Assembly: GCA_016213865.1 (NCBI GenBank)
Contig: JACQZL010000037.1
Coordinates: 1 to 8,685, forward strand
DNA from: Candidatus Rifleibacteriota bacterium
GTDB taxonomy: Bacteria > UBP17 > UBA6191 > JACPRK01
DNA length: 8,685 nucleotides
Direction: 5' to 3'
The position numbers and the translations under genes are program-made. Shown piece by piece: positions 1 to 5,619 of this stretch. Each line of letters opens with the position of its first letter. Within the stretch, counting starts at the first letter, position 1. The notes beneath the pieces are model-generated. The model was given only the letters and a program-made list of their open reading frames with translations, made no database searches and was not told the origin of the DNA.

Positions 1-1
1 G

Positions 2-160
2 CCCCGCCAAGACTGGCGAGTCTGGAAACTGGCCAGCGGCAGGGGAGATGAGATCGCCGACATGGTAATGCGGCTCCCCGCATTCCGCGAACGCACCCCG
101 ATCGAATCCTGGGGTTGCTCGCGGGCTGTTGAGCATGCTGCAGTCGGCCAAGACCGTTGA
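2..160 (+). CDS. possible C-terminal end of an unrecognised gene (partial, 5' end outside window)
   Basis: The reading frame that begins at base 2 stays open for 52 codons from the window edge and ends at TGA 158-160. The other two plus frames close early, within about the first 70 bases. The translation has a protein-like composition with the stretch DEIADMVMRLPAFRERTPIE followed by SWGCSRAVEHAA, unlike the Arg/Ser/Pro-rich shadows seen elsewhere in this GC-rich DNA. I do not recognise a family. With only 52 residues visible it could be the tail of a real upstream gene or chance. The next convincing gene starts about 450 bases later. Confidence 0.35.
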   Translation, partial: PRQDWRVWKLASGRGDEIADMVMRLPAFRERTPIESWGCSRAVEHAAVGQDR

Positions 161-489
161 CGCGCGTCGGCCGAAGGTGCGACGCTTCGACTTCGTGAAC
201 GGAGAAGCTGCTATCCGGGACATGCCGCTCGAGTGCCATGCCCGGCTGCCCGAGACGGGCCGGCGCATCCGGGGGCCCTCGCGGTCAGTGTTGCCGGAAG
301 GCACATCTGGTGCAAGAGCGGGGAGTGAGGCTCGAATCCAGGGCACTTCACCCGAACGATCGGGCGAACTTCCCCCGGGTCCTGGCTCGAGGCCATGACC
401 CGACAGACATGGCGCCGTCGCGAGAGGCGTGTGGTCCAGGCAGAGCAGCGCTGCCTTCTCGGGCCTCCCGCCAGCGCAACACGGTGGTC
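161..489. other. non-coding stretch upstream of the deacetylase gene
   Basis: I see no supportable gene here; the open frames are low-complexity, Arg/Pro/Gly-rich and lack ribosome binding sites. The stretch holds two inverted repeats: an imperfect 22-base palindrome at 347-368, and AGGCAG (438-443) facing CTGCCT (451-456). Both lie upstream of a sigma-54-like promoter, where activator binding sites would be expected. No tRNA or other RNA gene could be folded by eye. Confidence 0.5.
347..368. repeat. imperfect palindrome, candidate activator site
   Basis: The left arm TTC-A-CCCGA (347-355) faces the right arm TCGGG-C-GAA (360-368) across the 4-base loop ACGA, with one mismatch (A350 against C365). 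Its centre lies about 132 bases upstream of the -24 element of the sigma-54-like promoter at 490. Enhancer-binding proteins of sigma-54 promoters typically bind dyads about 80-200 bases upstream of the start of transcription. The function is inferred from position only. Confidence 0.35.
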
Positions 490-505
490 TGGCCCACCTC
501 TTGCA
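490..505 (+). promoter_or_regulatory. sigma-54 (RpoN) -24/-12 promoter-like site for the deacetylase gene
   Basis: The sequence TGGCCCACCTCTTGCA fits the sigma-54 consensus TGGCACGRNNNTTGCW with the invariant GG (491-492) and GC (503-504) exactly 10 bases apart. The TTGCA half is perfect; mismatches are the fifth base (C for A), the seventh (A for G) and the R position. The predicted start of transcription lies near 516, leaving a leader of roughly 95 bases before ATG 612. Two further sites of this type precede the next two plus-strand genes, which strengthens the call. Confidence 0.6.
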
Positions 506-596
506 CTCCAACCGTGAGGTATCATGATTTGCACGTGACAAGGCAGCCAGACGGCCCGCGCCGGATCAGGTGACGAAGCGGGAACGCGACAACGAG

Positions 597-603
597 AGGA
601 AGG
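597..603 (+). promoter_or_regulatory. ribosome binding site deciding the ATG 612 start
   Basis: AGGAAGG lies 8 bases before ATG 612, a good Shine-Dalgarno match. The alternative in-frame GTG at 570 has only a poorly placed GGATCAG before it and would add 14 charged residues ahead of the signal segment. ATG 612 is therefore preferred. Confidence 0.65.
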
Positions 604-611
604 CGCTGCAC

Positions 612-3158
612 ATGGATTGGAAGGGCAAGCGACGCGACACCCGGATCCTCATGGGGATGCTTCTCCTGGCCCCGTTTCTTCTCATCCCTCCCCTCGTGAC
701 GGCCCTGTTCAGCGGGGCCACTTACGGCCCCATCACGCTCGACGGCAACATGGCCGACTGGCCAGGCCGCTACCGGCTCGACCTGCCGCCGTGGCACGCC
801 CCTCTGGGAACGGAGCTCTACGGGTGCCTCGAGGAGGGCAACTACGTCTTCGCCCTCGTGTCTCCCGAGCTGACCCCGGGCGCAAGGGTCACGATCTGGC
901 TCAATACGGACCAGGATGCAAGCACGGGTTATCGGATCTGGGGCAGCGCTGGAGGCGCCGAGTACAACGTCGACTTCGCGGTTGGCTCGGACCCCACGCT
1001 GTACAAGGGCGCCGCTGGCGAGAGCGTGGTGGCGGGCCCGCTGGAGTGCGGCGTCGGGACCGGAGCCGTGGAGCTGGCCGTCCCGGTATCGAGCCTCTAC
1101 GGAACGCCGAAGGCCATCAACATCCTGGTCGACATCGGCGGAAAGCTCTACCTCCCCAGCGACTTCTCCCAGACCCAGTACGCCATCGCGGAGGGGTCCC
1201 GGCCTCCGCGCACGGACCCGACCAAGCGGGTCGGCATCGTCTTCTCGCAGGTGAACGCCGGCAAGTTCCACGATGCCTTCTCTTACTCGCAGCTCGTCAT
1301 GGCGCTGCAGCACCAGTCGATGATGGCCGGACTTCCCTTCGACGTGCTGGAGGATTCCTCGCTCGAGAACCTCGAGAACCTCGTCAACTACGACGTCCTG
1401 GTCCTTCCCTACATGGCCCACGTCGAGGCCACGAAGCTCGCGCGTATCAGCGAGACCTTGACCGCGGCCGTCCACGCCTACCACATCGGTCTGATGGCGG
1501 CAGGCAACCTGCTCACGAACGATTCCGGCGGGATCCCCTTGCCCGGGGATTCCTACTCCCGGCAGAGGAGCCTGCTCGGCGTCGGCCCCGTTGCCTTCCA
1601 GGGGCCGGTGGCCTCGGTCGTCCGGGCGACCGACGTGAGCCACCCCGTGATGCGAGGCTACACGGCGGGAGAGACGATCCTGACCTACGATTCGATCTGG
1701 TACGGAACCTACGTGCCGCAACCCGGCGTCTCGTCCTGGATGCTGGCCGCACACGAGACCGGCGGAGCGCAGCACCCCGCGGCGACCGCCACCTACACGG
1801 GCGGCCGCAACGTCTTCTTCTCCAACGAACAGGTGATGGCCGACGGCAACCTGGCCTGGTCGGCCCTGCGCTGGATCGTCCACGGTGATTCCGTGCCGGT
1901 GGGGCTGAAGATGGGCCGTGAGAAGTCGCTCTTCTGCTCCCGCAACGACATGGACCAATCCATGTACTTCGATGAGTTCCAGGAGACCGAGCGGCCCCTG
2001 CTGCAGCTCATCACTCGCTGGAAGGACCAGTACGACTTCGTCGGGTCGTACTACATCAACGTCGGCAACGCGCCGGCCGCCGGCGAACGCACGGACTGGA
2101 CCCTCAGCGGCCCCCTTTACCGGAGCTACCTCGCGCTCGGCAACGAGATCGGCACTCACTCCTACACGCACCCGGATTACACGAGCCAGCTCACGGACCA
2201 GCAGCTCGACTTCGAGTTCCGCCAGTCCAAGGAGGTCATCTCCGCCGGCGTGCCGACCGACGTCCGAGGCGCCGCCATCCCGGGAAACCCCGAGACGCTT
2301 GCGGTGAACAAGGCGATCATGCCTCACTTCACCTACGTCTCGGGCCGCTATTCGGCGAAGGGCTCCGGCTACCCGGGGGCCTTCGGGACGCTGGCACCAG
2401 GAATCACGGGCACCTACTTCTGCCTCAACATGCTGCCCGACTTCACGCTCATCGAGTTCCAGAAGCAGACGGCGGAGCAGGCCGAGCAGGTCTGGAGTCA
2501 GGAGTACGACGCTCTGACCACCCACGCGAACCTGCCGATCATCCACTGGATGTGGCACGACTACGGCCCCACGATCGCCGTGCCGGATGGCTACTCGGTG
2601 GCGATGTACGAGAACCTCATCGCGAAGGCGCGTAATGCCGGGGCCGAGTTCGTGACGGGGCGCGACCTGGCTCGCCGCATCGCCGCGCTCCGCTCGAGCG
2701 GCGTGAAGCTCACGCAGAAGGGCAACATCCTCTCCGCCGAAGTCCGAGGCTCGGACCTGGGCAGCTTCGCCCTCGAGGTCGACTCGAGCCAGGTCATCAA
2801 GAAGGTGGCCCACTGGTACGCCTACGACGGCCGCAAGCTCTTCCTGCCACTCCAGGGCCGCAGGTTCGAGGTCGAGCTGGGTAGCACACCCGACCCGGTC
2901 ACCCGGATCACCCGGTTGCCGATGCGCGCCCAGCTCATGTCGCTCGAGGGCGACGGCGTGAAGCTGAACTTCGGCTTCGTCGGCCAGGGCACGGTCCGCG
3001 TGGCCTTGGGCAACGTCGGTCCCAAGGGCGTCACCGTGACCGGCGCCGACTCCCATCAAGTGGAGGGCTCGACGCTGACCCTGCAGTTCGCCACCGACAC
3101 GATGCACACCGTCAAGATCGCCCCGGCGAAGGATGGCCCGGGGAAGAAGCCTCGCTAG
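612..3158 (+). CDS. secreted or membrane-anchored PelA/Agd3-like polysaccharide deacetylase with CBM9-like N-terminus
   Basis: This 848-residue protein is predicted to remove acetyl groups from an extracellular aminosugar polymer. A hydrophobic segment at residues 12-34 (RILMGMLLLAPFLLIPPLV) serves as signal or anchor. Residues about 38-195 resemble CBM9-type beta-sandwiches (ITLDGNMADW, then WLNTDQDASTGYRIW). Residues 205-428 look like a glutamine-amidotransferase/ThuA-like Rossmann fold (VGIVFSQ, then NYDVLVLPY). Residues about 435-700 form a NodB-like deacetylase: motif 1 is NDMD (D446, D448), motif 2 is THSYTHP with metal ligands H516 and H520, the motif 3 region has R552 (VRGAAIPGNP), and the late histidine motif is HWMWHD (H645, H649). 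A beta-rich domain fills about 700-835. Known: PelA and the fungal galactosaminogalactan deacetylase Agd3 combine similar modules. Inferred: it acts on a Pel-like polymer, because pelG and a GH114 gene lie nearby. The GH114 domain of canonical PelA is absent. Expression is probably sigma-54-driven. Confidence 0.8.
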   Translation: MDWKGKRRDTRILMGMLLLAPFLLIPPLVTALFSGATYGPITLDGNMADWPGRYRLDLPPWHAPLGTELYGCLEEGNYVFALVSPELTPGARVTIWLNTDQDASTGYRIWGSAGGAEYNVDFAVGSDPTLYKGAAGESVVAGPLECGVGTGAVELAVPVSSLYGTPKAINILVDIGGKLYLPSDFSQTQYAIAEGSRPPRTDPTKRVGIVFSQVNAGKFHDAFSYSQLVMALQHQSMMAGLPFDVLEDSSLENLENLVNYDVLVLPYMAHVEATKLARISETLTAAVHAYHIGLMAAGNLLTNDSGGIPLPGDSYSRQRSLLGVGPVAFQGPVASVVRATDVSHPVMRGYTAGETILTYDSIWYGTYVPQPGVSSWMLAAHETGGAQHPAATATYTGGRNVFFSNEQVMADGNLAWSALRWIVHGDSVPVGLKMGREKSLFCSRNDMDQSMYFDEFQETERPLLQLITRWKDQYDFVGSYYINVGNAPAAGERTDWTLSGPLYRSYLALGNEIGTHSYTHPDYTSQLTDQQLDFEFRQSKEVISAGVPTDVRGAAIPGNPETLAVNKAIMPHFTYVSGRYSAKGSGYPGAFGTLAPGITGTYFCLNMLPDFTLIEFQKQTAEQAEQVWSQEYDALTTHANLPIIHWMWHDYGPTIAVPDGYSVAMYENLIAKARNAGAEFVTGRDLARRIAALRSSGVKLTQKGNILSAEVRGSDLGSFALEVDSSQVIKKVAHWYAYDGRKLFLPLQGRRFEVELGSTPDPVTRITRLPMRAQLMSLEGDGVKLNFGFVGQGTVRVALGNVGPKGVTVTGADSHQVEGSTLTLQFATDTMHTVKIAPAKDGPGKKPR

Positions 3159-3347
3159 GCGAACGGCCGGCCTCCTCCCCCAGGCATCCACGGATTTCAC
3201 GGCACTTGCGCTCCCGGAGCCGCAGCGCACAGGCTCGTGCCCCGCTTGAGCGGCGGTTCGACCCGAGTGGGCCACGAGCATGTCCGGAGCTTGTCGAAGG
3301 GGGGCCGAGCACTTTCTCTGGCTAACTCGGCTGGAGGCGGTGCCGCC
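3159..3347. other. non-coding gap with a REP-like repeat
   Basis: This gap separates the convergent ends of the deacetylase gene and the nucleotidyltransferase gene. It holds no credible frame. It includes the short palindrome GCTCC-C-GGAGC near 3220-3230 and a REP-like element at 3282-3300. No hairpin followed by a T-tract was found after the deacetylase stop, so its terminator is not visible. Confidence 0.5.
3282..3300. repeat. REP-like dispersed repeat core
   Basis: The core GTCCGGAGCTTGTCGAAGG reads CCTTCGACAAGCTCCGGAC on the other strand. That closely matches the CCTTCGACAAGCTCAGGAC core which recurs in intergenic DNA of many GC-rich bacteria. It sits between two convergent genes, a usual place for REP-like elements. 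Only one copy is visible here, so its repetitive nature is recalled from other genomes rather than shown. Confidence 0.5.
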
Positions 3348-3349
3348 TC
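3334..3349 (-). terminator. GC-rich hairpin at the end of the nucleotidyltransferase gene
   Basis: GAGGCG (3334-3339), loop GTGC, CGCCTC (3344-3349) form a perfect 6-bp stem that overlaps the TGA stop of the minus-strand gene. No T-tract follows on the minus strand, so it is not a textbook Rho-independent terminator. It may instead stall or protect the transcript end, or be chance in GC-rich DNA. Confidence 0.3.
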
Positions 3350-3845
3350 AACGGTCCTTCGAGCTCTTCAGGGCCGTCAGGTAGCGGATGTCCTCCTGGT
3401 CGCGCAGCTCCTTGAGAGGGTCGTCGCGGTGGAGCTTCTTGAGGGCAATCAGGTCGTCGATGCAGGGGATGCGCACAACCAGATCGTACTCTTGATCCCG
3501 CTTCTCTTCGGAGCGAGCGTGGACCTCGTCGAAGACAAGCCTCTCCCCTGCATCGCTTACCAGACTATCCATCGAGAAGCAGTCCACCTTGTCGACACCG
3601 ACGAAGGCCGAGAGAATGGGTCTGTCCCGGAGGGGCGCCGGCGGAAGCTCCGCGTCGAAGAGTTCGACCAGCAAGGCCAAGAACCGGCTCCGGTCACGCG
3701 GGTGAATCCAGAAGTCGTAGTCGGCGGTGACGACCGGGGCACCGTGTTGCGCCACGGCCCATCTCCCGATCAGCAGATAACGGAGCCCACGCTTTCCGAG
3801 GGCCTTGAGGAAACGGATCAGATCAAACTCTGGTTCAGGCTGCAT
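3348..3845 (-). CDS. minimal nucleotidyltransferase (MNT/AbiEii-like fold), possible toxin of a two-gene unit
   Basis: This 165-residue protein carries the signature of small DNA-polymerase-beta-fold nucleotidyltransferases. LLIGRWAVAQHG at residues 24-35 stands for the usual GG/GS-x-A-x-x-x-HG helix turn, TADYDFW at 40-46 gives the metal-binding pair D42 and D44, and VDKVDCF at 84-90 supplies the likely third acid, D88. The C-terminal DDLIALKKLHR (130-140) and RDQEDIRYL (148-156) fit the helical tail of these proteins. Known: relatives transfer a nucleotide to tRNA or to a partner protein, and several are toxins. The start overlaps the stop of the upstream small gene by one base (TGATG), so the two are translationally coupled. 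One oddity is R28 where Gly or Ser is normal, which may lower activity. Two 60-base samples inside the gene are about 57% GC, below samples of nearby genes (62-73%), hinting at later acquisition. Confidence 0.7.
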   Translation of the reverse strand: MQPEPEFDLIRFLKALGKRGLRYLLIGRWAVAQHGAPVVTADYDFWIHPRDRSRFLALLVELFDAELPPAPLRDRPILSAFVGVDKVDCFSMDSLVSDAGERLVFDEVHARSEEKRDQEYDLVVRIPCIDDLIALKKLHRDDPLKELRDQEDIRYLTALKSSKDR

Positions 3846-4048
3846 CAGCGCAATCGACGAAGGGCGAAGAGCTCTCTCTTCCAGCGCTCGCCCACGCGGA
3901 TCTTCTGGGCCGGCGAGAGCCGGAGGAACCTCAGGACCTCCATCGGCAGTCCTCCCGGGTCGCGGCTACCGGCACGCCCGGGAGCTGCTTCTCTCTGAGC
4001 AAGGGCGGCGAGTTCGTCTGTCGCGCTTGGATTCTTGACGACCGGCAT
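3845..4048 (-). CDS. small protein coupled to the nucleotidyltransferase, antitoxin candidate
   Basis: This 67-residue protein has no certain family. Its C-terminal half (VLRFLRLSPAQKIRVGERWK, residues 38-57) is predicted helical. It resembles the LSP-x-x-K helix of small proteins often encoded just before minimal nucleotidyltransferases. The N-terminal half is rich in Ala, Gly and Pro and looks unstructured. The stop shares its last base with the ATG of the nucleotidyltransferase, so the pair forms an operon. ATG 4048 was chosen because GAGAG lies about 7 bases upstream; an in-frame ATG at 4168 would add 40 residues that look non-coding and would run through an inverted repeat. Antitoxin function is inferred from size, order and coupling only. 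No DNA-binding motif is evident. Confidence 0.5.
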   Translation of the reverse strand: MPVVKNPSATDELAALAQREAAPGRAGSRDPGGLPMEVLRFLRLSPAQKIRVGERWKRELFALRRLR

Positions 4049-4075
4049 GTCCAATCTCTCACAGTTCGAGCTCGC

Positions 4076-4153
4076 CTGCACCCCAGAGCCCGCGACTCGA
4101 CGCGGGAGCCCGAGAGCCGAAATCGCCGCGGCAACGCGAAACCTGGGGTGCAG
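4076..4153. repeat. 11-bp inverted repeat enclosing a second hairpin, upstream of the small-protein/nucleotidyltransferase pair
   Basis: CTGCACCCCAG (4076-4086) and CTGGGGTGCAG (4143-4153) are perfect inverted copies. Between them, CCCGCG (4089-4094) pairs with CGCGGG (4101-4106) across the loop ACTCGA. The element starts 28 bases upstream of the ATG of the small gene on the minus strand, so it lies in the expected promoter or leader region. It could be an operator for autoregulation or a structured leader. Confidence 0.45.
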
Positions 4154-4310
4154 CAGGTACAGGATCATACTAGCTGTCTCGTGCGGCCCAGATCATCACA
4201 AATGAGACACGATCCCACGGCGCCGCCCAAGACGGAGTCGAGAGTCGACAGTCCCGAGTCGAGAGTCTACTGCTCGGTGGCTGCCGTACGGGAAACTGTG
4301 CGACCGCTCG
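4154..4310. other. divergent intergenic region with a short direct repeat
   Basis: This stretch lies between divergently transcribed units. It contains GAGTCGAGAGTC twice (4235-4246 and 4256-4267) with a period of 21 bases, the first copy running into the palindrome GTCGAC. The repeat lies 44-76 bases upstream of the next sigma-54-like promoter, so it could bind its activator, or be a simple-sequence tract. A lone TATGAT hexamer on the minus strand (4169-4164) has no convincing -35 partner. Confidence 0.4.
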
Positions 4311-4326
4311 TGGCCCGGTAGTTGCT
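4311..4326 (+). promoter_or_regulatory. sigma-54 (RpoN) -24/-12 promoter for the TPR/HEAT gene
   Basis: TGGCCCGGTAGTTGCT matches TGGCACGRNNNTTGCW at every specified base but one (C for A at the fifth). The GG (4312-4313) and GC (4324-4325) are exactly 10 bases apart. Transcription would start near 4337, leaving a leader of about 50 bases with the Shine-Dalgarno site at 4375-4381. This is the best match of the three such sites in the window. Confidence 0.75.
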
Positions 4327-4374
4327 TTCTGTCGGCCGCTCCGCTCCAGCCGAACGAACCGGGAGCATCCAGCC

Positions 4375-4381
4375 AAGGAGG
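4375..4381 (+). promoter_or_regulatory. ribosome binding site deciding a TTG start
   Basis: AAGGAGG, a perfect anti-Shine-Dalgarno match, lies 7 bases before TTG 4389. No in-frame ATG or GTG lies near it, and the TTG opens directly into a signal peptide, so TTG is taken as the start. Confidence 0.75.
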
Positions 4382-4388
4382 TCGTGAC

Positions 4389-5438
4389 TTGAGTCAGAAC
4401 ATCCTCAGTCTCGCCGGACTTCTCCTCGTCGCATCGATCACTTGTTCGGCTCTGGAGGCCGCGGACGGTCAGCCAGCCACTCCGCGGACAACGGCCACCG
4501 CCAAGCAGCTCGTGGGGTACATCCAGAAGCATCCGGACGACCTGGGCGCGCTGGTGGAGCTGGGCAAAGTCCAGTTGCGGACCCACCATCCCCAGGACGC
4601 CGTTGCATGCTTCGAGGCCGCGCGCAAGCGGGGCCACGAGGAGCCGCGGCTGGCTTGCCTGTTGGCGCTGGCGTACCGCGATGCGGGGGACAAGGCCCGG
4701 GCCGTGGCCGTCCTGCAAGAGCACCTGCGCCTTCGGCGCGATGATGCGGACGCACGCGAGTTGCTGTCACAGCTCCAGGGCACCGACTGCCCGCCCGTCG
4801 AGGTGAGCGACCTCGAGACTTTCAATCGCATCGCGTACTACGAGGCCTGCTATGACGCGCAGCATCGCGCCACCGTGGCCCTGGCCCGCTACAACCTGCA
4901 GAAAGGGACCGACGTGAAGCTCGTCGACTACAACTGGAAGACAATCGTCGAGGACTTGCACACCTACGGGTACGCCGATTCGCCGATCGAGGAGCCGGGC
5001 GGCAAGGGGATGCTCCTCTCCGACGACGGCGGTCGGGTCTTCTGCAGCGTGCACCTGGCGGCTCCCGCCCCGTGTGCGGAGGGGACTCGGCCGGCGCGGA
5101 TGCAGAGGGCCCGAGTCGCCGGAGCAGTGCTGGTGCAGGCGGCGAAGACCAGGGACCCGATCCTGGCCTTCGCGGCCGTCCGTCTGGCCGCGCGCGGACT
5201 GCGGCCGGAGGGGCGCGAGCTGGCGCTGGCCGTGCTAGCGGCCCCCTTCGACGCCAAGGTCCGCGCCCGCTTGTTGCCGCTCGCGGTCGCGGCGGTCCCT
5301 TCGGACCTGCGCCGGGACTTGGTTCCCGCCCTCGAACGGGCCCTGAGCGACGCTTCTCCTCTGGTCCGCGCCGAGGCGCAGAGGGCCCTGGCAGAGCTGG
5401 GGAGTGAGCCAGGAAAGCGCACGGAGAGCCCCCGGTAG
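4389..5438 (+). CDS. secreted TPR plus HEAT-like repeat protein of unknown role
   Basis: This 349-residue protein starts at TTG behind a perfect Shine-Dalgarno site. A signal peptide covers residues 1 to about 24 (LSLAGLLLVASITCSALEA). Residues 36-130 are TPR-like helical hairpins, with LGALVELGKVQLRTHHPQDA and PRLACLLALAYRDAGDKARA as two repeats. A middle region (141-226) is not a known domain to me; it is rich in aromatic residues and ends in DDGGRVFCSVHLA, which recalls the tail of some pilin-like substrates (weak). Residues 240-337 are Ala/Leu/Arg-rich helices of HEAT type (SPLVRAEAQRALAELG). These parts suggest a periplasmic scaffold or adaptor. Pel systems use TPR proteins (PelB, PelE), but this one lacks the beta-barrel of PelB and the inner-membrane layout of PelE, so I do not equate them. 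Its own sigma-54-like promoter lies at 4311-4326, and a peptidase gene follows behind another such promoter. Confidence 0.7.
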   Translation: MSQNILSLAGLLLVASITCSALEAADGQPATPRTTATAKQLVGYIQKHPDDLGALVELGKVQLRTHHPQDAVACFEAARKRGHEEPRLACLLALAYRDAGDKARAVAVLQEHLRLRRDDADARELLSQLQGTDCPPVEVSDLETFNRIAYYEACYDAQHRATVALARYNLQKGTDVKLVDYNWKTIVEDLHTYGYADSPIEEPGGKGMLLSDDGGRVFCSVHLAAPAPCAEGTRPARMQRARVAGAVLVQAAKTRDPILAFAAVRLAARGLRPEGRELALAVLAAPFDAKVRARLLPLAVAAVPSDLRRDLVPALERALSDASPLVRAEAQRALAELGSEPGKRTESPR

Positions 5439-5459
5439 CGGGCCCTCTGCCGTCTCCCC

Positions 5460-5501
5460 ACCGACCGGATTCCGGAGGGTCCCCTCCGCGATCCGGTCGG
5501 T
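5460..5501. repeat. 42-base nested inverted repeat between the TPR/HEAT and peptidase genes
   Basis: ACCGACCGGAT (5460-5470) and ATCCGGTCGGT (5491-5501) are perfect 11-bp inverted copies. The 20 bases between them hold a second perfect stem, GGAGGG (5474-5479) with CCCTCC (5482-5487). No T-tract follows. It starts 22 bases after the stop of the upstream gene and is centred about 70 bases upstream of the -24 element of the next promoter. It could therefore be a terminator, an activator site, or both. Confidence 0.55.
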
Positions 5502-5550
5502 CGCCTTCCGGCCATCCCCCGGATCGCGCTCCAGCACTGGATTCAGCCGA

Positions 5551-5566
5551 TGGCACGGGTCGTGCC
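5551..5566 (+). promoter_or_regulatory. sigma-54 (RpoN) -24/-12 promoter for the peptidase gene
   Basis: TGGCACGGGTCGTGCC carries a perfect TGGCACG -24 element, with GG (5552-5553) and GC (5564-5565) exactly 10 bases apart. The -12 half is GTGCC rather than TTGCW. The predicted start is near 5577, leaving about 43 bases of leader before ATG 5620. Confidence 0.65.
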
Positions 5567-5605
5567 CAATAGGTGCCGTGAAGACCTGGAGCTCGACCGC
5601 ATCTC

Positions 5606-5613
5606 AAGGGAGG
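5606..5613 (+). promoter_or_regulatory. ribosome binding site deciding the ATG 5620 start
   Basis: AAGGGAGG lies 6 bases before ATG 5620. The frame is open further upstream to 5404, but that extension would run through the promoter and the nested hairpin and would bury the signal peptide, so it is rejected. Confidence 0.75.
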
Positions 5614-5619
5614 ACGGCA

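Noticed and set aside
326..345. A tRNA T-loop-like string (CTCGAATCC)
   Set aside because: The flanking bases do not pair into a T-stem and no anticodon or acceptor stem could be built around it.
129..398. An 89-codon plus-strand open frame in the non-coding stretch
   Set aside because: It has no ribosome binding site, an Arg/Gly/Pro/Ser-rich composition, and it runs across the 347-368 palindrome.
522..3281. A 919-codon open frame on the minus strand opposite the deacetylase gene
   Set aside because: The plus-strand frame shows clear domains and motifs, a signal segment and a ribosome binding site. The antisense frame is rich in Arg, Val, Gly, Asp and His with no motif, typical of the mirror of a GC-rich gene with G/C third positions.
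4131..4144. A possible minus-strand sigma-54 site in front of the small-protein/nucleotidyltransferase pair
   Set aside because: The GC and CC elements are 9 rather than 10 bases apart and the rest of the consensus does not match.
4076..4153. An integron attC site suggested by nested inverted repeats next to a small gene pair
   Set aside because: The arms lack the GTTRRRY/RYYYAAC core sites, and the element lies upstream rather than downstream of the gene pair.
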